A stretch of DNA of 64,000 nt, from assembly GCF_009913235.1 (NCBI RefSeq), contig NZ_CP047897.1:744001-808000 (forward strand), in the 5' to 3' direction. The position numbers were made by a program, and so were the translations under genes. This document shows positions 38,331 to 46,238 of the stretch, piece by piece; the first letter of the stretch is position 1, and each line of letters starts with the position of its first letter. A model generated the notes under the pieces. It searched no databases. It was not told the DNA's origin and worked only from the letters and a program-made list of their open reading frames with translations. This DNA is from Nibribacter ruber. GTDB lineage: Bacteria; Bacteroidota; Bacteroidia; Cytophagales; Hymenobacteraceae.

Positions 38331-38379
38331 GTTAAGAAATGGGTTAAGGCTCTGTTAAAGTCTGTTAAGGAAAAGTTAA
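38331..38379. promoter_or_regulatory. Array of five GTTAA boxes
   Basis: GTTAA starts at 38331, 38343, 38354, 38364 and 38375, a spacing of 12, 11, 10 and 11 bases. Three boxes extend to CTGTTAA. One helical turn between boxes fits tandem binding of an OmpR-type response regulator. The array lies upstream of the kinase promoter and also upstream of the divergent T9SS gene. Confidence 0.75.
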
Positions 38380-38381
38380 TG

Positions 38382-38414
38382 TTGAGAAAAGCCTTGAGAT
38401 AGCGCCTATCTTTG
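38382..38414 (+). promoter_or_regulatory. Promoter of the two-component operon
   Basis: TTG at 38382-38384 and TATCTTTG at 38407-38414 with a 22-base spacer fit the Bacteroidota -33/-7 pattern. The -7 box ends 5 bases before the ATG, so the transcript may be leaderless or nearly so. Confidence 0.65.
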
Positions 38415-38419
38415 TAGAG

Positions 38420-40630
38420 ATGAGAAAGAAAACACTGGTCCTGGTCATTGCCCTCATGAGCGTCTCCCTGCTGGGATTGATTGCTTTTCAGGTGTACTGG
38501 ATTCACCATGCCGTGCAGATGGAGGCTCAGGTGTTTGACCGTAACGTGCAAGACGCCCTGTTGCAAGTGGCCAACAAATTGGAGACCCAGGAGAAGATAC
38601 AGTTCTTAAAACAGGAAGCTCCCCAACTGCGCCGGGCCGTGCTCGAGCCAAGCCAGACCGAAAAACAGTTAATAGACCAAACAGTGCAAAGAACATCTGT
38701 TAAAGCACAGGTTGCCCCGCCAGTGGCGCCTACTCCTTTTTCAAATGTTACCACTACCTATGTCATCACGGAGGAGGAAAGACCAGATCCACCTGTGGTC
38801 TTGTTTCCTAAGCACATAACGGTGGCTTCAGGAACCACCGTCTCCTCTAATGAAAGCGTTATGAAAAGAGCCGCCATGGCTCAGCAATTCTCTTCGGGAC
38901 AAAACTTTGCGCGTGCCCAAGCTGGGAGCATTAGTAATAACATGGTGGTACGGTCAGGGAAGCCAGATAGCAGCCACGTAAACTTCACCCACGTATTTGG
39001 CAATACACGGGCAGACTCCATCATTGTCTGGAAGGTCTTGAACGCCCAGGCCAGAAAGGCAGACTCGCTCTTCGGGAGGGTGCATAGCCGGGCAATCAAA
39101 AGAAATAGGCCTGACACCTCTTTGGTTGTACGCCTGGCCAATGACTCAGCCTTTCTCAAGAGAAGCAAGGAATTCTACCAGACAATTCCGGTAAAAAGCA
39201 TTAGTTCGGTGAACGTAAAGGACAAGGTGATCAACATTTACACAGACACCTTGCGCATAGTGCCTTATGGCAAAACATTCACTTATGGCGCACCCAAAGA
39301 CACTGTCTTACCAAGGAAATATAAGACCGTTGTGTATGAAAGTGCTCCGCCAACTCCCGTCTACAGAAAATCAAATCCGCAGGAAAAGAAACAACACCAA
39401 CCAGCAAAAACGTCTACCCTGTTAACAGCCAAAAAGCAGCAGGAAGCCAGACAGCAAGTGGCTGCGGCCAAGGCAGAGAAAGGATTAGAGAAAGTTATGC
39501 AGCAAATGGCGGTGGAGTATGTCCGGAAAGGAAAGCCTCTGCAGGAACGCTTGCAACAATTAAAAATGGAGGATCTGCTGGCCGCTGAGTTAAAAGCCCG
39601 TCAGATTCTAACCCCGTATCACCTGAAGCTGCACCAATCAGAAAACAGTGCTGCCTCTCCCGCCATTCTGCTAACCACTTCCACCATTTCAGGAGACGTT
39701 CCTTTGGTAAACATGCAAGGCTATCAGGTTAGGTTGTTCCCCAATGACGTGCTGTCGGCGCCCAGTTTCCTCACTTTAGATTTTCCGCACCGCGAGGCGT
39801 TTGTCTGGCAAAGCCTGTTGTTGCCTACCTCTATTTCTGTGCTCTTCACGCTGGTCATTCTCATCACCTTTTCCTTTACCCTCTACACCATTCTGCGTCA
39901 GAAGAAGCTCTCAGAAATCAAGAACGACTTCATCAACAACATGACGCATGAGTTCAAAACGCCTATTGCCACCATCTCTCTTGCCTTAGACGCTTTGGTA
40001 AACCCCAAAGTGCGCAAAGAAGAAGCCAAGGTTGATTTCTACGCCCGCATTATCAAGGACGAAAACAAGCGTATGCACCAGCAGGTGGAAAAAGTGCTGC
40101 AGACCGCCCAAATGGAACGCAATGACCTGCAACTAGCCCTCCAGGAAACCGATGTGCACGCCCTCATCCAGAAAACCATAGAGCCCTTCCAACTGCACAT
40201 TGCCCAGCGCCAGGGCCAGTTAGACCTGAAATTGGATGCCACGCATCCCGTTATTCAGGCAGACCCAGAGCATCTGGCCAACATGATTGCCAACCTATTA
40301 GACAATGCCAACAAGTATTCGCCAGAGGCACCCAGGATTGTGATTCAGACGGCCATGGTGGCGAACGGGGTGCACATAACGGTAGAAGACCAGGGATTGG
40401 GTATGTCCCGCGAAGCCCAGAAGCGGGTGTTTGACAAATTCTACCGCGTGCCTACGGGCAACGTGCACAATGTAAAAGGCTTCGGGCTGGGCTTGAGTTA
40501 TGTTAAAACCATGGCTGAGGCCCACGCAGGTAACATTCACGTGCGCAGTGAACTAGGCAAAGGAAGTCACTTCACTTTATGGTTACCCAAAGTCCCGCAA
40601 ACCTCCGCAACCAGATTGACCATCTTCTAA
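38420..40630 (+). CDS. Sensor histidine kinase
   Basis: A 736-residue membrane sensor. Helix 1 is at residues 5-25, then a very long extracytoplasmic region (about 30-460) that is low-complexity in places and rich in Lys, Gln and Ala near 310-380. Helix 2 is at about 466-492. The dimerisation/phosphoacceptor motif MTHEFKTP carries H510. The ATPase domain has NLLDNANKYS (N box), VEDQGLGM (G1) and KGFGLGLSYV (G2). There is no HAMP domain. The paired response regulator starts 9 bp later. The layout resembles RprX of Bacteroidota. The signal is unknown. Confidence 0.95.
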   Translation: MRKKTLVLVIALMSVSLLGLIAFQVYWIHHAVQMEAQVFDRNVQDALLQVANKLETQEKIQFLKQEAPQLRRAVLEPSQTEKQLIDQTVQRTSVKAQVAPPVAPTPFSNVTTTYVITEEERPDPPVVLFPKHITVASGTTVSSNESVMKRAAMAQQFSSGQNFARAQAGSISNNMVVRSGKPDSSHVNFTHVFGNTRADSIIVWKVLNAQARKADSLFGRVHSRAIKRNRPDTSLVVRLANDSAFLKRSKEFYQTIPVKSISSVNVKDKVINIYTDTLRIVPYGKTFTYGAPKDTVLPRKYKTVVYESAPPTPVYRKSNPQEKKQHQPAKTSTLLTAKKQQEARQQVAAAKAEKGLEKVMQQMAVEYVRKGKPLQERLQQLKMEDLLAAELKARQILTPYHLKLHQSENSAASPAILLTTSTISGDVPLVNMQGYQVRLFPNDVLSAPSFLTLDFPHREAFVWQSLLLPTSISVLFTLVILITFSFTLYTILRQKKLSEIKNDFINNMTHEFKTPIATISLALDALVNPKVRKEEAKVDFYARIIKDENKRMHQQVEKVLQTAQMERNDLQLALQETDVHALIQKTIEPFQLHIAQRQGQLDLKLDATHPVIQADPEHLANMIANLLDNANKYSPEAPRIVIQTAMVANGVHITVEDQGLGMSREAQKRVFDKFYRVPTGNVHNVKGFGLGLSYVKTMAEAHAGNIHVRSELGKGSHFTLWLPKVPQTSATRLTIF

Positions 40631-40639
40631 TCCTTTTTT

Positions 40640-41365
40640 ATGACCGCGCAGGCAGAAACCCGTTTATTGTTAGTAGAAGATGATCCTAACTTTGGGATGG
40701 TCTTGAAAGATTACCTGGAGCTGCATGACTACCATGTCACCCTCTGCACAGACGGTCTGCAGGGTTTGAAAGCCTTCCAGGAAGGCACCTTTGACGCCTG
40801 CATTCTGGATGTGATGATGCCTCTAAAAGACGGATTTTCGCTGGCCGCCGACATCAAGAAAGAGAACCCACAGATGCCGTTGGTGTTCTTAACAGCCAAA
40901 GCCATGAAGGCAGACATGCTGGAAGGATTCAAACTGGGCGCCGATGACTACATTACCAAACCATTTGACTCAGAGATTCTTCTGTGCAAGCTCAAGGCAA
41001 TTTTGCAGCGCAAGACAAGCACTGGGTCTCCAGCTCAGCAGAAGAATTTGGTAGAGTACCAGATTGGGACTTTTCAGTTCAACGCCAGAACCCGGCAAAT
41101 CACCCAAGGCCCGCAAATCCAGAAGCTGTCACCCAAAGAAGCTGACCTCCTGCTCCTGCTCTGCCAGCACATGAATGATGTATTACCCCGCGAGCTAGCC
41201 CTGAGCAAAATCTGGGGAGATGACAATTACTTCACCGCCCGAAGCATGGACGTATTTGTGACCAAACTTAGAAAGTACTTGAAGGCAGACCCTTCGGTGG
41301 AGATTGTGAACGTGCACGGCAACGGTTTCAGGTTGTTAGCGCCTGCAGTCTTGTCCATCAGTTAG
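40640..41365 (+). CDS. OmpR/PhoB-family response regulator
   Basis: A 241-residue DNA-binding regulator. The receiver domain has the acidic pair EDD at 13-15, phospho-acceptor D57 (ACILDVMMP) and the conserved lysine in TAKAMK. The winged-helix domain (residues 130-237) ends SMDVFVTKLRKYL and VNVHGNGFRLL. It resembles RprY. It forms an operon with the kinase. The GTTAA array upstream of the operon is the best candidate binding site, implying autoregulation and control of the adjacent T9SS gene. Confidence 0.95.
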   Translation: MTAQAETRLLLVEDDPNFGMVLKDYLELHDYHVTLCTDGLQGLKAFQEGTFDACILDVMMPLKDGFSLAADIKKENPQMPLVFLTAKAMKADMLEGFKLGADDYITKPFDSEILLCKLKAILQRKTSTGSPAQQKNLVEYQIGTFQFNARTRQITQGPQIQKLSPKEADLLLLLCQHMNDVLPRELALSKIWGDDNYFTARSMDVFVTKLRKYLKADPSVEIVNVHGNGFRLLAPAVLSIS

Positions 41366-41376
41366 AAGGCAATGAC

Positions 41377-41414
41377 CGTTTTTTGCCTATTTTCTGGATT
41401 ATAGGGCAAAAACG
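41377..41414. repeat. Dispersed 38-bp palindrome, copy 14
   Basis: Diverged copy 11 bp after the response-regulator stop. Its right half contains the last codons and stop of the oxidase-III-like gene on the minus strand. Confidence 0.8.
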
Positions 41415-42031
41415 AAGACAAAGTACAAGGCAAGCCAGAGCCCATCCATGAAATGCCAGTAGGTTCTGAGCATTTCCAACTGCATGCGCCGGAAGGGGTC
41501 CCGGATGTACACCAGGTGCCTGATCGGGTCAGAGGCCGCCCGGTTCACCTTTAAAAACAACACGGAGAGAAACGCCAACCCGCCAGCCAGGTGCAAAAGA
41601 TGCATGGCTGATAGCAAGTACAAGTACGTTCCCACCGCCTGACCCGAGAAATAAACGCCGCTCTGCGTCATCTCATACCAGGCCACCACCTGAGACAGCG
41701 TAAACACAATGCCCAGCACCAAAGTCCAGCGCATATTGCGTTTTAACTGCAGCAGGTTGTCCTGCCGGTAGAACATGGGCACGTAATGAATGAAGAAGCC
41801 GCTTACCAGAAGAATGACCGTACTTAAGGAGAATAGCTTGGGGACTTTAAACACATAAGAAAACGGCAGCGTCATAACCCGATGCAGAAACAACATGATC
41901 ACCACCAGGAACAGAATACCCATCCCGGCCATGCTCATGTACAAAAGCATCTTCAAAGGCGGAATCCTCTCTATCTTCTCAAACCTGGAAGACCTGCCTG
42001 CGCCCACTTTATTTTGATTCTCAGAATTCAT
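41399..42031 (-). CDS. Cytochrome c oxidase subunit III-like protein
   Basis: A polytopic membrane protein of about 210 residues of the haem-copper oxidase subunit III family. Five hydrophobic segments are visible. MHLLHLAGGLAFLSVL and LRTYWHFMDGLWLALYFVF carry the conserved His and Glu/Asp positions of the CtaE fold. The frame opens at 42082, but MNSENQNKVG at 42031 is a more likely start. No other oxidase subunit is nearby. Its final residues VFVFAL are encoded within palindrome copy 14. Confidence 0.85.
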   Translation of the reverse strand: MNSENQNKVGAGRSSRFEKIERIPPLKMLLYMSMAGMGILFLVVIMLFLHRVMTLPFSYVFKVPKLFSLSTVILLVSGFFIHYVPMFYRQDNLLQLKRNMRWTLVLGIVFTLSQVVAWYEMTQSGVYFSGQAVGTYLYLLSAMHLLHLAGGLAFLSVLFLKVNRAASDPIRHLVYIRDPFRRMQLEMLRTYWHFMDGLWLALYFVFVFAL

Positions 42032-42212
42032 CTGGTTTTCTCTAATAGCCCACACCGCTCCCTGTCCTTTTGGCGGACCCAACTACTCCATAATACCCTG
42101 GCGGTGAGGCAAATGTTTACGGTTTTTTCAAATAGATGCAGAAACTGGACGCCTGGTTGCATCCGCTCCCTTCCAACTTTGCTTTCCTTGCTTGTTTGAC
42201 CACCATTCCAGG

Positions 42213-42566
42213 TTACTTGCCTTTGAAAAGGGAGCCCAGCTTGCCAAACAAGGCATTGCCCACAGCATAGCGGGGCGTTGGCCCCACGCCAAACTCTATG
42301 TACGTTTTGTTGTTCACGCGCACATCCAGTATCAATCCTAACTGCAGAATCACCTGGTTTATTTCGCGGGCCTTGTCAAAAAGTGCGCTTAGGCCCCCAG
42401 AAGAAGGCTTAGAGGAGGGGGATGAAAAACTTTCGGCTACACGCTCCAAAGCCGCATGGTCCTGGAAATTGACGAGCACGTATTGTTCCTCAGCCACCAC
42501 CATGACATTGTCCTGGCCTACCGTCAGCAGCAGTTGGGCAGAAAGTTCAAGGCCTACGGGCATCAT
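42213..42566 (-). CDS. Unknown 117-residue protein
   Basis: A small soluble protein with no signal peptide. The N-terminal part (AQLLLTVGQDNVMVVAEEQ) looks like paired beta strands, residues 48-60 are Ser/Pro-rich, and the C-terminal part (NQVILQLGLILDVRVNNKTY, then FGVGPTPRYA) is strand-rich and ends in LFGKLGSLFKGK. I do not recognise a family. It starts 2 bases after the stop of the next small gene upstream, so the pair is probably translated from one message. Confidence 0.55.
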   Translation of the reverse strand: MMPVGLELSAQLLLTVGQDNVMVVAEEQYVLVNFQDHAALERVAESFSSPSSKPSSGGLSALFDKAREINQVILQLGLILDVRVNNKTYIEFGVGPTPRYAVGNALFGKLGSLFKGK

Positions 42567-42568
42567 GC

Positions 42569-42775
42569 TCAGGAGTGCTCAGCGCGCGAAGAACTGGTTC
42601 TAATGGTCAGGCGGCCGTTCAAGCGCCAGGTAGCCGGGTTGCCCTGGGCGCCCGGGCCTTCCAGCGCAATGTCTTCAAACTGGAAAGAGGCCTCCATGTC
42701 TGAGGCGGTGAGTTTGTCCAGGATGACGGCGGCCAGCTCTGAGAACTTTTGGATGGATTGCGGAGAATCGCTCAT
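42569..42775 (-). CDS. Unknown 68-residue protein
   Basis: The frame opens at 42889, but MSDSPQSIQKFSELA at 42775 avoids overlap with the divergent gene region and starts a typical soluble N-terminus. Residues 8-25 look helical; the rest (FQFEDIALEGPG, ATWRLNGRLTIRTSS) looks like beta strands. There is no signal peptide and no known motif. It forms a two-gene unit with the 117-residue protein. Confidence 0.5.
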   Translation of the reverse strand: MSDSPQSIQKFSELAAVILDKLTASDMEASFQFEDIALEGPGAQGNPATWRLNGRLTIRTSSSRAEHS

Positions 42776-42912
42776 GGGGTTAAGAATAGGTGCCTTGGAA
42801 GTACGGACGCGCCGCCAGTGGTGTTGCAGCAAAAACCCTTGCTTATGCTCCGGATATCTTAAGAACCAAGAAATACGTATGCCCACCAACTCACCTCACC
42901 AACAAACAGGTG

Positions 42913-43659
42913 ATGGCCAAAATCTCCATGAAACGACTTATACTTCTCCTGCTTCTCATAACGTTTGGCGTAGGCCAGGAAGCTATTACCGTGCAGGCCC
43001 AGACCGTGAACTGCGCGCAACCGTTTGGCTATGCCAAGAACACCGAGTTCATCTACCAGGTAACAGACAAAGGACGGGCGAAGGGGACGCTGCACAACAT
43101 GGTCATTCAACAGACCTCGCCAGAGGCAGGCATCAACCAGATTGAATTCAAAAGCGCCCGCATCAATCACAAGAAGCGCCCCCAGACCGCCGAAGAATTC
43201 CACATCATCTGTAAAGGAGATTCAGTCTACCTGGACGCCAAATTGCTGCTGCGCGAACAGGCCCTGAAAAGCTTTTACGGCAAAGAGTTTGACTATATCA
43301 TGAAGGACATTGCCTACCCCTCTTCCCTGGCCGTGGGGCAGACGCTCCCCAGCGCTGGCCTGGATGTGCGCGTACGCTCCTCTCAGGTGAACCTCACCCG
43401 CATTCTCATGAACACCGGGCTGCGGCAGGTAGTGGCCCAGGAAACCATCAAGACCCCGGCCGGTACCTTTGACTGCTTTAAAATCACCTATCAGTACACC
43501 GTGTCCTTAGATGCCATGGGGCTCCCTATGAAAGACGTGTTTCAGGTAGAAGAGTATTTCTCCCCAGAGCATGGCCTCATCAAGATTCAGTTTTATACCA
43601 AAAAAGGGAAAAAGGCGAAAGGACTGGAGCTGATTTCGCGTAGGGACAGGGCTAGTTAA
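42913..43659 (+). CDS. Secreted DUF3108/TapB-like protein
   Basis: An exported protein of about 248 residues. The frame opens at 42790. Starts at 42913 or 42928 (MKRLILLLLLITFGVGQ) give a good signal peptide with cleavage near VQAQ. The body is a beta-rich domain: FIYQVTDKGRAKG, LNPS-type TLPSAGLDV, and PAGTFDCFKITYQY followed by YFSPEHGLIKIQFY. The last block resembles the DUF3108/TapB group common in Bacteroidota. The function is unknown. It is divergent from the two small genes on its left. Confidence 0.7.
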   Translation: MAKISMKRLILLLLLITFGVGQEAITVQAQTVNCAQPFGYAKNTEFIYQVTDKGRAKGTLHNMVIQQTSPEAGINQIEFKSARINHKKRPQTAEEFHIICKGDSVYLDAKLLLREQALKSFYGKEFDYIMKDIAYPSSLAVGQTLPSAGLDVRVRSSQVNLTRILMNTGLRQVVAQETIKTPAGTFDCFKITYQYTVSLDAMGLPMKDVFQVEEYFSPEHGLIKIQFYTKKGKKAKGLELISRRDRAS

Positions 43660-43690
43660 TTGGAGAGGAAGAAAAGCGCGTATTGAATTT

Positions 43691-43728
43691 CGTTTTTGGC
43701 CTGTTTTCCCGGAAATAGGCCAAAAACG
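43691..43728. repeat. Dispersed 38-bp palindrome, copy 15
   Basis: CGTTTTTGGCCTGTTTTC, CC, GGAAATAGGCCAAAAACG. It lies between convergent genes, 6 bp before the stop of the minus-strand gene, and may act as a shared terminator. Confidence 0.93.
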
Positions 43729-43734
43729 GAAGGT

Positions 43735-44169
43735 TTATTTTTGTAAGGTATTTCTTGCCAGCGTCTGGGCCTCCAGCCAAAGTTCAGCGGTGCTTACTTC
43801 CTTAAACTGGTGCATGAGCAAAGGTACCTGCACGCTTTTCTTGAACAGGTCATATGACCGCTGCCCGTACACGCCCGGCGCGGTGATGTGCGCAAAATAA
43901 CGCAAGCCCAGGGCAATAGCACTTGGAACCCATTTCAGCGCCAGATACGGCACTCCTACCTCCCAGGGCCCCACTAATTCTTGATTGCTGTTGATCACTG
44001 CTTTGCAAGGCTGCTCCCGCAACAGGGCCAAGATCTGGTTTCCGCCTAGCATGATGCTTTCCAGAGACTGTCTCCCAACCCAGTTGACAAAAAGGTACGC
44101 GTTGTCTGGGCTTCTCCTCACCTCAAAATATACTTCGCCGGAAACCTTTTTCAACTCGTTTATCTGCAT
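43735..44169 (-). CDS. STAS/SpoIIAA-like protein of unknown function
   Basis: A 144-residue soluble protein. The order YLFVNWVGRQSL, a helix, AVINSNQELVGPWE, ALGLRYFAHITAPGVYGQRS and a final F-KEVSTAELWL helix follows an alpha/beta pattern like SpoIIAA/STAS proteins. It matches in length and layout the protein at 25806-26222. NSNQELVGPW looks like a conserved loop. There is no signal peptide or catalytic motif. Its neighbour is an RsbQ-like hydrolase, and RsbQ works with stress-response STAS or PAS proteins elsewhere. A functional link is only a guess. Confidence 0.6.
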   Translation of the reverse strand: MQINELKKVSGEVYFEVRRSPDNAYLFVNWVGRQSLESIMLGGNQILALLREQPCKAVINSNQELVGPWEVGVPYLALKWVPSAIALGLRYFAHITAPGVYGQRSYDLFKKSVQVPLLMHQFKEVSTAELWLEAQTLARNTLQK

Positions 44170-44221
44170 CTGGTATTGGGACTGCTTTTCTCAATGGCTC
44201 AAAAGGGCTTGAACTATGCTG

Positions 44222-45025
44222 CTATTTCTCTACAGAAGCCAGGAAGGCCTTAATGGCAGCAATGGTCTCTTCCGGGGCGCTCAAATTAGGGCAGTGGCCG
44301 GTGGCTTTTAAGATTTGGAGCTTGCTGTGAGGCAGCTGCTGGTGCATATACGCACCCACGGGCAAAGGAGCGATGATGTCTTCTGAACATTGTAAAATAA
44401 GCGTCTCCACGGCTAGGTTCTTTAAGTCCTCGCGGTTATCAGAAAGGAACGTGATCCTGGCAAAGTCTTTGGCCACGGTAGCGTTGCTCTTGCAGAATAC
44501 TTCAGTTAACTCCTGGCCCAGGTGAGGTTTGTCTGGGTTGCCCATAATGACCGGGGCCAGCGCCTCAGACCATTTCAAATAGTCACTCTCCAGAGACTCC
44601 AGCAAGCCGTCTATTTCTTCCTGGGTAAAGCCGCCCACGTAATCCTGGTCATTGATGTACCTAGGCGAAGGTCCAATTAACACCAGTTTCTTGAATCTAA
44701 CAGGATCGATGATGGAAGCCAAAACACCTATCATAGCGCTCACTGAATGCCCTACAAAAATGGCGTCCTGGAGCTGGAGCTGCTCGCAGATTTCCAGAAT
44801 GTCTACCGCATATGATTGCAGCGAGGAGTACCGGTCCAGGGTGTATTTGCTGGTGTCTGCGCCGCCAAACCCTACGTGGTCAAACAAAACAACCGTGTAG
44901 TCCTGCTCAAAGGCCGGGGTGATCAAGCGCCACATGGTCTGGTCACAACCGTAGCCGTGCGCGAATACAATGGCTTGCGGGCCATTTCCTTTAACGGTGA
45001 CGTTGTTTCTGGTTAATGCATCCAT
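44222..45025 (-). CDS. RsbQ/KAI2-like alpha/beta hydrolase
   Basis: A 267-residue hydrolase when started at MDALTRNNV (45025); the frame itself opens at 45091 with an unlikely hydrophobic, Pro-rich stretch. GNGPQAIVFAHGYGCDQTMW is the characteristic RsbQ/D14/KAI2 start. The catalytic triad is S94 (GHSVS), D216 (SEDIIAP) and H244 (ATGHCPNLS). In Bacillus RsbQ is needed for energy-stress signalling with RsbP. No RsbP-like gene is adjacent. The natural substrate is unknown. Confidence 0.9.
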   Translation of the reverse strand: MDALTRNNVTVKGNGPQAIVFAHGYGCDQTMWRLITPAFEQDYTVVLFDHVGFGGADTSKYTLDRYSSLQSYAVDILEICEQLQLQDAIFVGHSVSAMIGVLASIIDPVRFKKLVLIGPSPRYINDQDYVGGFTQEEIDGLLESLESDYLKWSEALAPVIMGNPDKPHLGQELTEVFCKSNATVAKDFARITFLSDNREDLKNLAVETLILQCSEDIIAPLPVGAYMHQQLPHSKLQILKATGHCPNLSAPEETIAAIKAFLASVEK

Positions 45026-45427
45026 TTGTGGGGGGGGAAATGGGTTGGAAATCAAGGGGCAGGGCACGCCCACCTTCGTAAAGGTAACCATTTCAAGTCA
45101 ATAGCAAAGGACGATGGCAAAGGAGAAACAATCGGGTTAAATTGATTCATTTGGATGCCGTAAACCAGGATATCACGTCGCTCCTTCTTATTTTTTGAAA
45201 TCGTTTTTGGCATGTTTTACAGGAAATAACCCAAAAACGAAGTTCCCCATTGCCAACCATCGCCTGTACTCTTGCGCTTCCTGGGGCGCTTAACTAGTTC
45301 CATTCTCCAGGCCACGCTCCCTTCTTCGGCCCAACCAGACGATGCATTGTTCGTTAAGTTTAAGACGAGCTCCTTCTACCGTGGAAGGATGCCAACCGAA
45401 AAGACAGCACGTTTAAACACATAGCGT
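45026..45427. other. Divergent intergenic region
   Basis: About 400 bp between the RsbQ-like hydrolase and SDR gene starts. It holds palindrome copy 16. Promoters for both genes must lie here, but I see no clear TAnnTTTG box and no operator. Confidence 0.5.
45202..45239. repeat. Dispersed 38-bp palindrome, copy 16
   Basis: CGTTTTTGGCATGTTTTA, CA, GGAAATAACCCAAAAACG. It lies in a divergent region, so a terminator role for neighbouring genes is unlikely. Confidence 0.9.
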
Positions 45428-46144
45428 ATGGAATCATTGAAAGGAAAAACCGCCCTGGTGACGGGAGCCGGAAAAGGAATAGGAAGAGCCATAGCCCTTG
45501 CGCTAGCCAAGGAGGGCGTGAACGTGGCCTTGCTGGCCCGCACCAAAAGCGACCTCATGAAAGTAGCCCAGGAACTGGAAGACTTAGGCGTGGATACCAC
45601 CGTGGTGACAGCAGACGTGACCAACCTTCACAGCGTGAATGAGGCCGTAGAGCAAGCGCAGCAGGACCTGGGGTTCATTGACATTCTCATCAACAATGCG
45701 GGCACGGCCACCTTTGGGAAGTTTCTGGACTTGGAGCCTGAGCAATGGGAACAGATCATCAAGGTTAATTTGATGGGGCCGTATTATGTGACCCGCGCCG
45801 TGCTGCCCGCCATGATCTCCAAGAAAACCGGCGACATTGTGAACATCTCTTCCACCGCCGGCCAGCGGGGTGCCGCCATGACCAGTGCCTACAGCGCCTC
45901 TAAGTTTGGATTGATTGGCTTAACCGAGTCTCTGATGCAGGAGGTAAGAAAGCACAACATACGCGTCACCAGTCTCACGCCCAGCACCGTAGCCACCGAC
46001 CTGGCGGTAGAACTCAAACTCACCGATGGCAACCCAGACAAGGTCATGCAGCCCGAGGACTTCGCCGAGTTTCTGGTCTGCCAGCTCAAGCTCAACCGAC
46101 GGGTGTTCATCAAAGACGCCGGCATCTGGTCTACCAATCCATAG
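45428..46144 (+). CDS. Short-chain dehydrogenase/reductase (3-ketoacyl-ACP reductase-like)
   Basis: A 238-residue NAD(P)H-dependent oxidoreductase. [12 protein letters not shown] is the Rossmann glycine motif. NNAG near residue 90, S141, Y155 and K159 (YSASK) make the catalytic site. It is often annotated FabG-like, but without a fatty-acid gene neighbourhood the substrate is uncertain. It stands alone, with a long palindrome directly after its stop. Confidence 0.9.
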   Translation: MESLKGKTALVTGAGKGIGRAIALALAKEGVNVALLARTKSDLMKVAQELEDLGVDTTVVTADVTNLHSVNEAVEQAQQDLGFIDILINNAGTATFGKFLDLEPEQWEQIIKVNLMGPYYVTRAVLPAMISKKTGDIVNISSTAGQRGAAMTSAYSASKFGLIGLTESLMQEVRKHNIRVTSLTPSTVATDLAVELKLTDGNPDKVMQPEDFAEFLVCQLKLNRRVFIKDAGIWSTNP

Positions 46145-46155
46145 AATGCACATTA

Positions 46156-46223
46156 ATTAAATAAGAATGCCGTTTTTGGCCTGTTTTACAGAGAACAGGC
46201 CAAAAACGGCATTCTTATTTAAT
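46156..46223. terminator. 68-bp palindrome: bidirectional terminator with repeat core
   Basis: Outer arms ATTAAATAAGAATGC and the exact inverse flank the 38-bp repeat with the same centre. Convergent genes end on both sides, and the A- and T-rich outer arms suit termination in both directions. Confidence 0.85.
46171..46208. repeat. Dispersed 38-bp palindrome, copy 17
   Basis: CGTTTTTGGCCTGTTTTA then GAGAACAGGCCAAAAACG. It forms the exact centre of a 68-bp palindrome. Confidence 0.95.
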
Positions 46224-46238
46224 AGAGGTTATGGTAAG

